A DNA stretch of 64,000 bases from assembly GCF_000218875.1 (NCBI RefSeq), contig NC_015709.1, positions 1,403,501 to 1,467,500 of the forward strand, given 5' to 3'. Both the position numbers and the translations under genes were made by a program. Positions 55,697 through 64,000 of this stretch are shown here, piece after piece (within the stretch, counting starts at the first letter, position 1; every line of letters begins with the position of its first letter). Under the pieces are notes generated by a model. It worked only from the letters and a program-made list of their open reading frames with translations. It was not told the DNA's origin and did not search any database. This stretch comes from Zymomonas mobilis subsp. pomaceae ATCC 29192. Lineage in GTDB: Bacteria > Pseudomonadota > Alphaproteobacteria > Sphingomonadales > Sphingomonadaceae.

Positions 55697-56323
55697 ATGA
55701 TAGCCAAAATAGCTAAAAAATTGTTCTGGCCCTGTGCTGTCATTGTGTTGCTAGCTTTTGCTTTTCTTTTTATGAAGCCTATGGCGAGCCATTTTTTTAT
55801 GGCTCGTCAGATGCCTAATATCGCTACTATAACCCGTAGTAGTTTGCAGTCTGTACGTGAAGAAAATAGACTAACTATTTTCATAGCACGATATGTTGCT
55901 GTTTCCACGGCTAGCGAGCAACGTTTTGGTTTTTCAGCCAAAAAAACACTGATTATGCCGGGAACGGTGCGTTATGAAGTTAATATGGCTGAGATAACAC
56001 CTCAGGATCTTAGATGGGATAATGACCGCCATCTTCTGACTGTTTATTTACCCCCGGTTGAAATTGCACAACCAGAAGTTGATATGACGGCTATCCGTGA
56101 ATATGACTCCGGTGGAGTCTTAATGGCGCTAACGGATGCTGAACGACAGCTTGATTCAGCGAACCGAAATGCTGCTATAGCGGATTTATCACGGCAGGCT
56201 CGTAATAGTCTGTCAATGCGGCTCGCAGGAGACGCTGCATGTCGTGCTGTGGAACGGGCTTTTTTAATGCCTCTTAAGGCAGCTGGCATCACGGCGAATG
56301 TCGAGGCCCGCTTTCGCAATTAA
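55697..56323 (+). CDS. DUF4230-family membrane protein
   Basis: A 208-residue protein with an N-terminal membrane anchor (about 10-30, '[21 protein letters not shown]') and an extracytoplasmic domain. '[39 protein letters not shown]' is the DUF4230 core, and the C-terminus is Ala/Arg-rich helix. No function is known for the family; the role here cannot be inferred from the neighbours. Confidence 0.7.
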   Translation: MIAKIAKKLFWPCAVIVLLAFAFLFMKPMASHFFMARQMPNIATITRSSLQSVREENRLTIFIARYVAVSTASEQRFGFSAKKTLIMPGTVRYEVNMAEITPQDLRWDNDRHLLTVYLPPVEIAQPEVDMTAIREYDSGGVLMALTDAERQLDSANRNAAIADLSRQARNSLSMRLAGDAACRAVERAFLMPLKAAGITANVEARFRN

Positions 56324-56337
56324 GGAGAGTATCGGGG

Positions 56338-57336
56338 ATGAGTGCGCCGTTAAATAATCTATCTCAAGCGGATTTAATTACAGAAATCAAGCGCCTGAAA
56401 AAAGAGCGTAATGCGGTTATACTTGCGCATTATTACCAGACGCCTGAAATTCAGGATATTGCCGATTTTATTGGTGATAGCCTTGATCTTTCTCGTAAAG
56501 CGGCTGCTACAGATGCCGATGTAATTGTTTTCTGTGGTGTGCGTTTTATGGCCGAAGTTGCCAAAATTCTCTCGCCTGAAAAGACAGTGCTGGTGCCTGA
56601 TATGGAGGCAGGTTGTTCTTTAGAAGATAGTTGTCCGCCTGAAGAATTGGCGGCTTTTCGTAAAGCGCATCCTGATCATATTGCGCTTACCTATATTAAT
56701 TGTTCGGCTGAGGTTAAGGCGCTTTCGGATGTCATCGTTACCTCTTCTTCTGCCGAAAAAATTCTGTCTCAAATTCCAAAAGAGCAACCTATTATTTTTG
56801 CGCCTGATCGCAATTTAGGAGCTTGGCTTAACCGGAAAACAGGGCGGGATATGCTGCTTTGGCCGGGTTCTTGCATTGTTCACGAGAATTTTTCAGAAAC
56901 AGAACTTTTAAAGTTGAAACAGCACTATCCTGATGCGCCCATAGCCGCCCATCCAGAATGTCCAGCCGCTATTTTAGATCATGCTGATGTTGTAGGTTCG
57001 ACGCGTGCTATTTTAGAATTTGCTTTAAGTTCAGATTCTGAAACCATTATTGTAGCCACAGAACCCCATATTATTCATCAGATGGAAAAAGCGGCCCCCA
57101 ATAAAAAATTCATTGGTGCGCCTGGGATGGATGGTAACTGTAACTGTAATATGTGTCCCTATATGGCGTTAAACACGATGGAAAAGCTCTATCTTGCGTT
57201 AAAGAATATGGCACCTGTTGTTACTTTGGATGAAAAAATACGGCTGGCTGCTAAAAAACCTCTCGATAAAATGCTTGAAATGGCGTCTTCGACCGTCGGA
57301 GCTGGTGACCTCGGTGCTATGGTGCCTGCAAAATGA
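56338..57336 (+). CDS. nadA: Quinolinate synthase
   Basis: A 332-residue [4Fe-4S] enzyme making quinolinate from iminoaspartate and dihydroxyacetone phosphate. '[26 protein letters not shown]' (about 22-47) opens the fold. The three cluster cysteines are in '[10 protein letters not shown]', 'HPECPA' and 'CNCNMCPYM'. AAGGAG precedes the start. No nadB separates it from nadC, so iminoaspartate must come from an enzyme encoded elsewhere. Confidence 0.97.
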   Translation: MSAPLNNLSQADLITEIKRLKKERNAVILAHYYQTPEIQDIADFIGDSLDLSRKAAATDADVIVFCGVRFMAEVAKILSPEKTVLVPDMEAGCSLEDSCPPEELAAFRKAHPDHIALTYINCSAEVKALSDVIVTSSSAEKILSQIPKEQPIIFAPDRNLGAWLNRKTGRDMLLWPGSCIVHENFSETELLKLKQHYPDAPIAAHPECPAAILDHADVVGSTRAILEFALSSDSETIIVATEPHIIHQMEKAAPNKKFIGAPGMDGNCNCNMCPYMALNTMEKLYLALKNMAPVVTLDEKIRLAAKKPLDKMLEMASSTVGAGDLGAMVPAK

Positions 57337-57361
57337 TCATTTCTAGCAAGGTCATAGATTA

Positions 57362-58333
57362 ATGCAGGATATGAAATCGCACCCTCCACGTGTTGCCCCT
57401 CATCGTTTTACGGCTTGGCAGAATGATAAAAACGCACCACGGCCTTTTTGGGCAAAAGATATTATCTTACCAAAAGATTCTGTGCTTGATCTTGAAGGCT
57501 TTGATGCCAGTGCTTTTATCCGCTCAACCTTGGCTGAAGATTTAGGTCAGGATGGGGACATTACTGCCGCGTCGGTTATTCCTGTTGATGCTAGATTTCT
57601 GGGAGTAATGTCTAGCCGCGAAGACATCGTTGCCGCCGGATTACCCTTGGCCGCTGCTTTTTTTAAGGCGCTTGATCCTGAATCTGAAATAGAACTGCTG
57701 GTAAAAGAAGGCGATTTTGTTTCGGCGAGTGAAAATCTCATTAATCTTAAAGGCAAGGCACGAGCCCTTTTGAGCAGTGAACGTTCAGCTCTCAATCTAT
57801 GTCAGCATCTTTCCGGCGTCGCTACTCTAACCAGACGCTATGTTGAAGCGATTGAAGGTACAGGTGTTACGCTTCTTGATACACGGAAGACTATTCCGGG
57901 ATTAAGATTGCTCGAAAAATATGCAACGCGTATGGGCGGGGCCCAAAATCATCGCATGGGGCTTGATGATGGCGCTATGATTAAAGACAATCATATTGCT
58001 GTCGCCGGCAGTGTTGCCACGGCTGTTCATCGTGCTGTTGATGCCGGCATTAAGCATATTATCGTCGAAATTGATCATTTGGATCAGATTAAGCCCGCAC
58101 TTGATGAAGGCGCTACGCATCTTCTGCTAGATAATATGAATCCCGCTACTTTGCGTAAGGCAGTGGCATTAGTCGATGGCCAAGTGCCAACAGAAGCTTC
58201 GGGCGGTATTCGTCTAGATAATATTCGTGCAGCAGCTGAAACAGGGGTTACGTATATTTCAGTAGGACGCCTGACGCAGTCTGCTCCAGCAGTCGATATT
58301 GGGCTTGATTTTACGTTATCCGCCCTTTTCTAA
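57362..58333 (+). CDS. nadC: Nicotinate-nucleotide pyrophosphorylase NadC
   Basis: A 323-residue enzyme decarboxylating quinolinate to nicotinate mononucleotide. An N-terminal extension of about 45 residues (Pro/His-rich) precedes the family text 'AFIRSTLAEDLGQDGDIT'. 'KARALLSSERSALNLCQHLSGVATLTRRY' contains conserved substrate residues, then 'LLDTRKTIPGLRLLEKYA' and 'TEASGGIRLDNIRAAAETGVTYISVG'. The real start could lie later in the extension. Confidence 0.95.
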   Translation: MQDMKSHPPRVAPHRFTAWQNDKNAPRPFWAKDIILPKDSVLDLEGFDASAFIRSTLAEDLGQDGDITAASVIPVDARFLGVMSSREDIVAAGLPLAAAFFKALDPESEIELLVKEGDFVSASENLINLKGKARALLSSERSALNLCQHLSGVATLTRRYVEAIEGTGVTLLDTRKTIPGLRLLEKYATRMGGAQNHRMGLDDGAMIKDNHIAVAGSVATAVHRAVDAGIKHIIVEIDHLDQIKPALDEGATHLLLDNMNPATLRKAVALVDGQVPTEASGGIRLDNIRAAAETGVTYISVGRLTQSAPAVDIGLDFTLSALF

Positions 58334-58370
58334 ATAAGGGGGAAAACTGTTTTTCCATTTTCAGGATATT

Positions 58371-58425
58371 TTAAGTGATACTTTAAATCGGCATGCTTTG
58401 CTGGTTCTCTTAAAGTATCACTTAA
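58371..58425. promoter_or_regulatory. 16-bp perfect inverted repeat between nadC and RNase T2 gene
   Basis: TTAAGTGATACTTTAA at 58371-58386 is exactly reversed-complemented at 58410-58425, with a 23-base spacer. No T run follows, so it looks more like a double operator or an RNA stem than an intrinsic terminator. It ends 34 bases before the RNase T2 start codon. Confidence 0.6.
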
Positions 58426-58459
58426 AATTCTGCTACAAAGAAGATTGTAGGAAAAATCA

Positions 58460-59197
58460 GTGAAAAAGAACTATGGTGTTTTTGATAAGAGTATTTTCAT
58501 AGGGGCTTTCTTAAGTGGCAGTCTAGCGGGTACCGTTTTTGCTCAGACGTCAATATCTTTACCGCGTCCTCATATTGAAACACCGAATGATCAAACACCT
58601 CGGCGACTTACTCCGATAACGGGCTATACTTTAGCACTTGGATGGTCTCCTGAATATTGTCGTGGGAAAACAACACGGGCTGCCGATGCTTATCAATGCG
58701 GTAGCGGGCATTTTTTTGGCATAACCTTGCATGGTTTGTGGCCAGAAGGACGACAAGGCGTATATCCGCAATATTGTAGAGAGACGACCCTATTGCCCAG
58801 TACAATTATCAACAAGATGGCTGAAATCACTCCATCAGCTCAGATTTTGCAGCATGAATGGGCTAAACATGGCAGTTGCATGACGACTAAACCAGAAGAA
58901 TATTTTGCTCGAGCATCTGCTATGTTTCGAAGTTTACATTGGCCTGATATGAATAAGCTTGCCAGTGATCCCGATTTGACAGCGGGTCAGTTCAGTGCTG
59001 CCTTTGCTGCAGTTAATCATGATATAGATCCCAAAGCCGTTAAGGTAATAACCGCTCGCCGTAATTGGCTCAGCGAAATTTGGATTTGCTATGATCTTGA
59101 TTTTAAGTCAAAGATTTGTGACCGTGATCCAACCGCGCTTCCTCCTGAAGCCAAGATAAAATTAAAGCCGGGATTTCAGTTGCGGCCTACCTATTAA
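58460..59197 (+). CDS. Secreted ribonuclease T2
   Basis: A 245-residue protein with a GTG start, AGGA about eight bases upstream and a signal peptide ending near 'GTVFAQTS' (about residue 30). The two catalytic segments are intact: 'ITLHGLWPEG' (CAS I, His) and 'LQHEWAKHGSC' (CAS II, Glu/His). Cysteines for the usual disulfides are present. The family (RNase I type) cuts single-stranded RNA non-specifically in the periplasm or outside the cell. Its position after the NAD genes has no obvious functional reason. Confidence 0.9.
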   Translation: MKKNYGVFDKSIFIGAFLSGSLAGTVFAQTSISLPRPHIETPNDQTPRRLTPITGYTLALGWSPEYCRGKTTRAADAYQCGSGHFFGITLHGLWPEGRQGVYPQYCRETTLLPSTIINKMAEITPSAQILQHEWAKHGSCMTTKPEEYFARASAMFRSLHWPDMNKLASDPDLTAGQFSAAFAAVNHDIDPKAVKVITARRNWLSEIWICYDLDFKSKICDRDPTALPPEAKIKLKPGFQLRPTY

Positions 59198-59305
59198 CAG
59201 GAGAAGTCACATTATAAAATTTTTGTACTGCAGAAGCGGTCATCTGATCCGTTCAAAGAATATAATTTGATGGTTTTTCTATCTTGTTCCCTTCCTAAAG
59301 AAATA

Positions 59306-60055
59306 ATGAAAAAGTCTGTTTCTACATTATGGTCTGATAATAAGCGGATTGCTACCATTGAAGAAACAGAATCTACTAACAGTGATTTACTTGCCTTGGC
59401 AAAACAGGGGCTAGCTGAAGGTTTATGGTTGCAAGCTAATCGGCAGAGTAGGGGGCGGGGCCGTCAGGGACGAACATGGCAGTTACCAGAAGGCAATCTT
59501 GCTATCAGTACGCTTGTTCGATTGAGGGAAAGTGATCCTTCACCATCAACCCTTGCTTTTGTCGCAGCATTAGCCTTGGATCAGGCTGCTTCTGATTTTG
59601 TGAGAAGTGACTGGCTTTCCTTAAAATGGCCGAATGATTTAATGTTAAAAGGCGCTAAATGTGCGGGTATTCTTCTTGAGGGCTATCAAAAAACGATGAT
59701 TGTTGGCTTTGGCGTCAATTTATTACATGCGCCTGAAAATCTTGATCGCCCTACCTCTGCTTTAGTGGATTTTACCGAAAAGCCATTGGAAAGACTAGAT
59801 TTTTCTGAAAAATTAGCCAATGCTTTTTGTAATTGGCTTTGTGTTTGGCGTAATCAGGGACTTACCTCTATTTATGATAACTGGTTGAAAAGAGCGCATA
59901 ATCTGAATACGCCCCTTACAGTGCATCAAGAAAATGGCAAAAACGTTACAGGTTATTTTGCCGGTCTTGATCTGACAGGGGCATTAAAGTTACGTTTAGA
60001 AGATAATCGGATAGTTCTTTTTCACAGTGGGGATGTTTTCTTAGCAAAATCTTAA
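59306..60055 (+). CDS. birA: Biotin-[acetyl-CoA-carboxylase] ligase
   Basis: From the ATG at 59306 it has 249 residues; an ATG at 59267 adds 13. It lacks the N-terminal DNA-binding domain of E. coli BirA, so it is a simple ligase, not a repressor. '[11 protein letters not shown]', the biotinyl-AMP loop '[23 protein letters not shown]' and '[21 protein letters not shown]' are present. The C-terminal SH3-like domain ends the protein. It precedes coaX by 34 bases. Confidence 0.93.
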   Translation: MKKSVSTLWSDNKRIATIEETESTNSDLLALAKQGLAEGLWLQANRQSRGRGRQGRTWQLPEGNLAISTLVRLRESDPSPSTLAFVAALALDQAASDFVRSDWLSLKWPNDLMLKGAKCAGILLEGYQKTMIVGFGVNLLHAPENLDRPTSALVDFTEKPLERLDFSEKLANAFCNWLCVWRNQGLTSIYDNWLKRAHNLNTPLTVHQENGKNVTGYFAGLDLTGALKLRLEDNRIVLFHSGDVFLAKS

Positions 60056-60089
60056 GGATGGTGCTTTCTTTTTTTCAAGGATTAACGGA

Positions 60090-60917
60090 ATGTTGCTTGC
60101 TATTGATGCTGGCAATACAAATATTGTTTTTGCACTGGTTGATGGCCGGGAAATCCGTGCGCGTTGGCGTATTGCTACAGAGGGACGTCGTACAGCAGAT
60201 GAATATGCTGTTTGGCTTGTGCAGCTAATGGCTATTGGCGGGTTTACGCGTGAAGAAGTCGATAGTGTTGTTATCTGTACGGTTGTGCCACGGGCGCTCC
60301 ATAATCTGGAAGTGCTGTCGGCTAAATATTTTGGTGTAAAGGCACTTATTGTAGGGCGTACTCCGTTAGAATGGGGCATTAAAATTGATGTCATCAGCCC
60401 TGAAACTGTAGGCGCTGATCGGTTGGTAAATGCAATTGGGGCGCATCATCTTCATAGTGGTCACAAAATTGCGATTGATTTTGGAACCGCTGCCACTTTT
60501 GATTGGATTGATGATAAAGGGACTTATCGCGGGGGCATTATTGCACCGGGTATTAATTTATCTTTAGACTCTTTGGTTGCTACGGCGGCGCGTCTACCAC
60601 GCATTGCCATTGAGATTCCCGATAATAATCAGGTGATCGGGCGTAGTACTGAAGAGAGTATGCATAGCGGTATTTACTGGGGCTATATCGCTATGATGGA
60701 AGGTTTAACCTCGCGTATGAAGCGGGAAATAGATCAACCAGTTACGGTTATGGCAACAGGGGGACTCGCCTCTCTTTTTGCGGTTCATACGGATGTTTTC
60801 GACGTTATCGAACCAGATTTAACGATTCAAGGCATGGCGCTGCTGTATGAGCGCGCGGCTTTACCGAAATTTACTGCTCAGGCCGGTGGGTTTGAAGCAG
60901 ATTTCCTCCCCCTATAA
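60090..60917 (+). CDS. coaX: Type III pantothenate kinase
   Basis: A 275-residue ASKHA-fold kinase for the first step of coenzyme A synthesis. '[19 protein letters not shown]' holds the phosphate loop, '[15 protein letters not shown]' the conserved 'G.DR..N' motif, and '[17 protein letters not shown]' plus '[15 protein letters not shown]' the substrate site. Length is normal. Forms the conserved birA-coaX-rnj string. Confidence 0.96.
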   Translation: MLLAIDAGNTNIVFALVDGREIRARWRIATEGRRTADEYAVWLVQLMAIGGFTREEVDSVVICTVVPRALHNLEVLSAKYFGVKALIVGRTPLEWGIKIDVISPETVGADRLVNAIGAHHLHSGHKIAIDFGTAATFDWIDDKGTYRGGIIAPGINLSLDSLVATAARLPRIAIEIPDNNQVIGRSTEESMHSGIYWGYIAMMEGLTSRMKREIDQPVTVMATGGLASLFAVHTDVFDVIEPDLTIQGMALLYERAALPKFTAQAGGFEADFLPL

Positions 60918-60963
60918 ACGGGGATTTTTACTACTCTGTTATAATGAAAGCGAATGATAGTCT

Positions 60964-62604
60964 GTGAAAAGACCAGGTAAAGAACTACTCTTTCTGGCCC
61001 TTGGTGGGTCAGGCGAAATCGGGATGAATGCCAATCTTTATGGTTGTGATGGCAAATGGATAATGGTGGATCTTGGAATCACCTTTGGTGACGCTAATTA
61101 TCCTGGCATTGATATTATTTTACCCGACATCGAGTTTATTGAAGATCGGGCCAAAGATCTATTGGGCATTGTTATCACGCATGGCCATGAAGATCATATC
61201 GGGGCCATTCCCTATCTTGCAGCCGATTTAGGGGTTCCAATCTATGCAACGCCTTTTACGGCAGGCCTTATTCGTAGCAAACTACAGGAAGAACGCATTG
61301 CGGATAAAGTAAAATTGCATGTCATAGAGAATGACGGCCATTTTAAATTAGGTTCTTTTTCTATCAATTATGTCCCGCTTGCGCATTCTATTCCAGAAGG
61401 GAATGCCGTTCTGATTGAAACGCCCTATGGGCGTGTCTTTCATACAGGCGATTGGAAGCTTGATGATGATCCATTGGTAGGAAACACCACCAATGCAAAA
61501 ATGCTGAAGAAAATCGGCGATAAAGGTGTGTTAGCGCTGGTTTGCGATTCTACCAATGTCTTTAACGAAAAGACTTCTGGTTCTGAGGGGGATGTCCGCG
61601 AGGGGCTTAACGAAGTTATCCGTAAGGCGACTGGGCGCGTCTTGGTGACTACTTTTGCATCTAATGCGGCACGGATTCAAACTTTGGGACAGGTTGCAAA
61701 AGATGTCGGTCGTAAGTTAGTTATAGCAGGACGTTCAATTGAAAAAATCATGCAGATTGCCCAGAAAACAGGCTATTTGCATGATTTTCCTAAGACAATT
61801 TCCTATGATGAGGCGATGCGTCTTCCTCCCAATCAGGTTATGATTGTCGCCACCGGTGGGCAAGGTGAATCCCGGGCAGCTTTGTCTCGTATTGCTTTCG
61901 ATAGTCATCATCTAAAATTAACGGCAGGCGATAGCGTCATATTCTCTTCACGTCAGATCCCGGGTAATGAAATTGCTGTGGGAAAGATTCAAAATGCCTT
62001 AGCGGCTAAAGGCATCCGCATGGTGACCGATCGTCAGGCCACTATCCACGTCTCTGGTCATCCCGGGCGGCCTGATTTGCAGGCTATGTATCGTTGGATA
62101 AGACCTGAAATGTTAATTCCAGTGCATGGTGAACTGCGTCACATGGCTGAACAAGCTCGGCTGGGTCTCGCAACAGGCATCCCACGCAGCATTGTGCAAG
62201 GTAATGGCGACTTAATTCGCCTATCTCCTAAAGGGCCTGCTTTCCTTAGTCATGAAAATACGGGGCGCTTGTTGCTGGATGGGGATGTCATTTTATCTTC
62301 CAACGGGCCAACTATGGGGGAACGTCGGAAATTGGCTATCAATGGCCTAATTTCTGTAGGTCTTGCGCTTGATAAACATAATCATGTGAAAGGCCGCCCT
62401 ACAATCAGTTTACATGGAGTACCAATTGAAGCGGATCGCATTGATTTCATCGAAGATGCTTCAAAGGCGGCTATAAAAGCCGCTAATGAAGCGCATAAAA
62501 GTGAAGAGCGTCTGCGGGAAGCTGTGCGTTTAGCTGTGCGGCGGCGTGCGCACCATTGGACGGGTAAGAAACCGATTGTAGACGTCGTAGCCGTGCGCGT
62601 GTGA
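60964..62604 (+). CDS. rnj: Ribonuclease J
   Basis: A 546-residue metallo-beta-lactamase/beta-CASP ribonuclease with 5'-3' exo- and endo-activity in mRNA and rRNA processing. 'LGGSGEIGMNANLYG' opens the fold, 'ITHGHEDHIGAIPYLA' is the zinc motif, and 'PLAHSIPEGNAVLIET' and 'FHTGDWKLDDDPL' continue the site. The beta-CASP part has 'STNVFNEKTSGSEGDVREGL' and 'HVSGHPGRPDLQAMYRWIRPEMLIPVHGELRHMAE'. The start appears to be GTG. Confidence 0.96.
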   Translation: MKRPGKELLFLALGGSGEIGMNANLYGCDGKWIMVDLGITFGDANYPGIDIILPDIEFIEDRAKDLLGIVITHGHEDHIGAIPYLAADLGVPIYATPFTAGLIRSKLQEERIADKVKLHVIENDGHFKLGSFSINYVPLAHSIPEGNAVLIETPYGRVFHTGDWKLDDDPLVGNTTNAKMLKKIGDKGVLALVCDSTNVFNEKTSGSEGDVREGLNEVIRKATGRVLVTTFASNAARIQTLGQVAKDVGRKLVIAGRSIEKIMQIAQKTGYLHDFPKTISYDEAMRLPPNQVMIVATGGQGESRAALSRIAFDSHHLKLTAGDSVIFSSRQIPGNEIAVGKIQNALAAKGIRMVTDRQATIHVSGHPGRPDLQAMYRWIRPEMLIPVHGELRHMAEQARLGLATGIPRSIVQGNGDLIRLSPKGPAFLSHENTGRLLLDGDVILSSNGPTMGERRKLAINGLISVGLALDKHNHVKGRPTISLHGVPIEADRIDFIEDASKAAIKAANEAHKSEERLREAVRLAVRRRAHHWTGKKPIVDVVAVRV

Positions 62605-62910
62605 TATAGAAGATAAATGAATCTATGGTTCGATAGCACCAACACTCATTTGTCATCGAATTTCAAGATAAAATCCTGCTGGAAAAATCTGAAAGGATTA
62701 TCCAGCAGGATTATTCCCCTATTTGCAATGATATTTTTTCTTCATAATTTTTATGATCATTTTGCATTCTAATAAATAACCTTATGTATTATAAAATTAT
62801 AATTGTGGCGTATGTAAATATATTGAGTCGGCTATTTTGTTATCGAAGCAAAATTTACGCACGCAAAACTAGATAGAACGTCTTATTGAATGCAATAGGA
62901 AACAAAAATT
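62605..62910. other. Intergenic region with rnj terminator
   Basis: 306 bases. A perfect 12-bp stem AATCCTGCTGGA/TCCAGCAGGATT (62672-62683 with 62701-62712, loop 17) follows rnj. The rest to 62910 is A+T-rich without a coding frame or convincing promoter. Confidence 0.6.
62672..62712 (+). terminator. rnj terminator hairpin
   Basis: The 12-bp stem described for this gap; the following bases ATTCCCC give only a weak T tract, so strength is uncertain. Confidence 0.55.
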
Positions 62911-63294
62911 ATGGATAATCCTGTAGAAAGTTTTTTTTTACATGTCTTTAGGGGCGAAATAACAGAATCATTAAAATACGTTCATGAAAATTGTGTTTTT
63001 GAAGCGCCAGGCCCAAATAATGTACCCATATATGGCGTGTTCAATGGCCATAGTGGTGTAAGGAATTTTTTAGCTATTCTATCTCAATTATTTGAAACAG
63101 AAAATTTTAAATGCATAAAATCGGCTGAAGTCGATAATTACATATTCTCTCATGGATATATGCAGCACAGAGTCAAAAAAACTAATAAAATTTTCAAATC
63201 TGAATGGGTTCTTGTTTGCCAAACAGAAAATGGCCTTATTAAATCCTACAAAATGTTTGAAGATACAGCAGCACTACAAGCTGCATATGTATAA
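62911..63294 (+). CDS. SnoaL/NTF2-like protein
   Basis: A 127-residue NTF2-like fold. 'VESFFLHVFRGEITESLKYVHENCVFEAPGPNNVPIYGVFNGHSGVRNFLAIL' is a typical SnoaL (polyketide-cyclase-like) N-terminus, with the 'G..G..G' loop before the third helix. 'WVLVCQTENGLIKSYKMFEDTAAL' ends the sheet. No catalytic residues can be assigned; related proteins bind small hydrophobic molecules. It is A+T-rich and the last protein gene before the rRNA-type leader. Confidence 0.75.
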   Translation: MDNPVESFFLHVFRGEITESLKYVHENCVFEAPGPNNVPIYGVFNGHSGVRNFLAILSQLFETENFKCIKSAEVDNYIFSHGYMQHRVKKTNKIFKSEWVLVCQTENGLIKSYKMFEDTAALQAAYV

Positions 63295-63675
63295 ATATTT
63301 CTGATATAAACGTTGGGAGAGGATAGTCAGCGGGTATCGATTGCTTCCATAACTTTATGTCTGAAAAACTCTGCCAACACTGATCAAGCTTTCTCTACTA
63401 TAATTTATATCTCCAAATTTATGATAGTTGGGGTGCACGATCGGAAATAACCTTCTGGTTCGCTAAAGCCCTTCTATGTTTTTAAGATAAAGACTGGGCA
63501 TCATTGTCAATCATTTCTGGATAGCAAGCGGGTCATGTAGAGGGATAGCCAAAGAGGAAGCTATTTTTGATTGGGAGGGATTTTTAGATAAGAGAGGTAG
63601 GGGTGTGTTTTTTCTAGAAAAAAGTTGTTAGAAAACAGGTAGTTATAAGAAATTTAGTAAAAAGTGAATTTTTTA
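63295..63675. other. Gene-free region before the rRNA-type promoter
   Basis: 381 bases with no supported gene. The right half is A+T-rich, as is usual for upstream elements of rRNA promoters. Confidence 0.4.
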
Positions 63676-63704
63676 CTTGCAAGGGTTGTGTGAAATGCAT
63701 AGAA
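63676..63704 (+). promoter_or_regulatory. Probable rRNA operon promoter P1
   Basis: CTTGCA (63676-63681), a 17-base spacer and ATAGAA (63699-63704), preceded by an A+T-rich tract. It is the same form as the three tRNA promoters. Transcription would start near 63711. Confidence 0.55.
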
Positions 63705-64000
63705 GGCCCTCACACCGACGGGGCGCACCGCTAAGGGGCGCTTTTAGAGGGGAAAAAAGCTTCAAGGATTTGAGAGAATTCAAGCTTCTTGGTTGACTAG
63801 GGTTAGTCAAGGGGTTAAGAAGGTTTTTCGCTATTTGACATTGTTAGAAGAAATGAAGGGACATGTGGACGGCGGGGTCTACGGTTTTACAGACTTTAGG
63901 GTATGTTTTACGTAGGCACAATAAGTCGTTCATATGTCAAAATTGTAGAGATTGTATTAAAGCAATATCTGCAGTTTGTGCAAGGAACGCCTTAGTCAAA
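63705..64000 (+). ncRNA. Probable leader of an rRNA (16S) transcript, 5' part
   Basis: No protein frame is found after the promoter. A hairpin with GCGC ends (63723-63741) followed by TTTT lies 12 bases into the transcript. A perfect 7-bp stem TTGACTA/TAGTCAA (63793-63810) also doubles as a weak second promoter (TTGACT-17-TAAGAA). CGCTATTTGACA (63829-63840) agrees with the boxA antitermination site of E. coli rRNA leaders (TGCTCTTTAACA) at nine of twelve positions. The mature 16S start is not reached. Inference from layout. Confidence 0.5.
63829..63840 (+). promoter_or_regulatory. boxA-like antitermination element
   Basis: CGCTATTTGACA resembles the NusB/NusE binding boxA; the surrounding 'ATTTGACATTG' text is like sphingomonad rRNA leaders from memory. 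Confidence 0.5.

Noticed and set aside
1..64000. CRISPR array or insertion sequence
   Set aside because: No regularly spaced repeats or transposase frames with terminal inverted repeats were seen.

Overview
The window is a chromosomal segment of a low-G+C sphingomonad-type alphaproteobacterium, most likely a Zymomonas. Several things point this way. There are typical alphaproteobacterial neighbourhoods: divergent tsaD/hemC-hemD with a mitofilin-like gene, rpmF-plsX-fabH, yajC-secD-secF, valS near a PopZ-family gene, and birA-coaX-rnj. The A+T content is high for this group. birA stands without the complex I genes that usually precede it. The Old Yellow Enzyme resembles, from memory, the Zymomonas enoate reductase. 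The identification is an inference made without database comparison.

Layout. 1-5.8 kb: the 3' end of a UbiV-like U32 gene, a membrane phosphoglycerol transferase, a KpsS-like capsule gene and priA. 6-12.9 kb: a secreted Gly-rich protein, a periplasmic thioredoxin-like protein, the biotin locus (bioA divergent from bioF, a BioH-like hydrolase and a BioC-BioD fusion) and xerC. 12.9-18.5 kb: gshB, an A+T-rich orphan nuclease-like gene, ychF, pth, rplY and a YceD-like gene. 18.7-30 kb: bamE, mutS, infC, gpsA, tsaD, hemC, hemD, a mitofilin-like protein, rpmF, plsX and fabH. 30-39 kb: tRNA-Pro, yajC-secD-secF, a frameshifted PfkB kinase, a lipoprotein, thrC, an M16 peptidase, a methyltransferase and tRNA-Gly. 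39.6-47.4 kb: an accessory block between tRNA-Gly and tRNA-Arg with two inverted AbrB-type permeases flanking an ene-reductase, an MgtC-like protein, an MFS transporter and an esterase. 48-64 kb: a lipoprotein with hemB, valS, a glutaminyl cyclase, a PopZ-like gene, DUF1476-bolA-grxD, DUF4230, nadA-nadC, RNase T2, birA-coaX-rnj and a SnoaL-like gene. The last ~330 bases look like the promoter and leader of an rRNA operon that continues outside the window.

How the genes work together. Most of the window is housekeeping: biotin synthesis and attachment (bioA, bioF, bioCD, birA), haem synthesis (hemB, hemC, hemD), NAD synthesis (nadA, nadC), coenzyme A (coaX), fatty-acid and phospholipid initiation (plsX, fabH, gpsA), translation (infC, rplY, rpmF, pth, valS, tsaD, three tRNAs) and protein secretion (yajC, secD, secF).

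The most unusual signals are these: an orphan HTH plus PD-(D/E)XK-like gene; a promoter form (CTTGC[A/T]-17 nt-C/A-T-A rich) shared by all three tRNAs and the rRNA leader; an apparent AUA start for infC; a 22-bp tandem duplication that rewrites the end of a BolA gene; a one-base frameshift in a PfkB kinase; a BioC-BioD fusion; and a 16-bp perfect inverted repeat between nadC and the RNase T2 gene. I found no CRISPR array, insertion sequence or prophage, and no clear multi-gene undescribed defence system.
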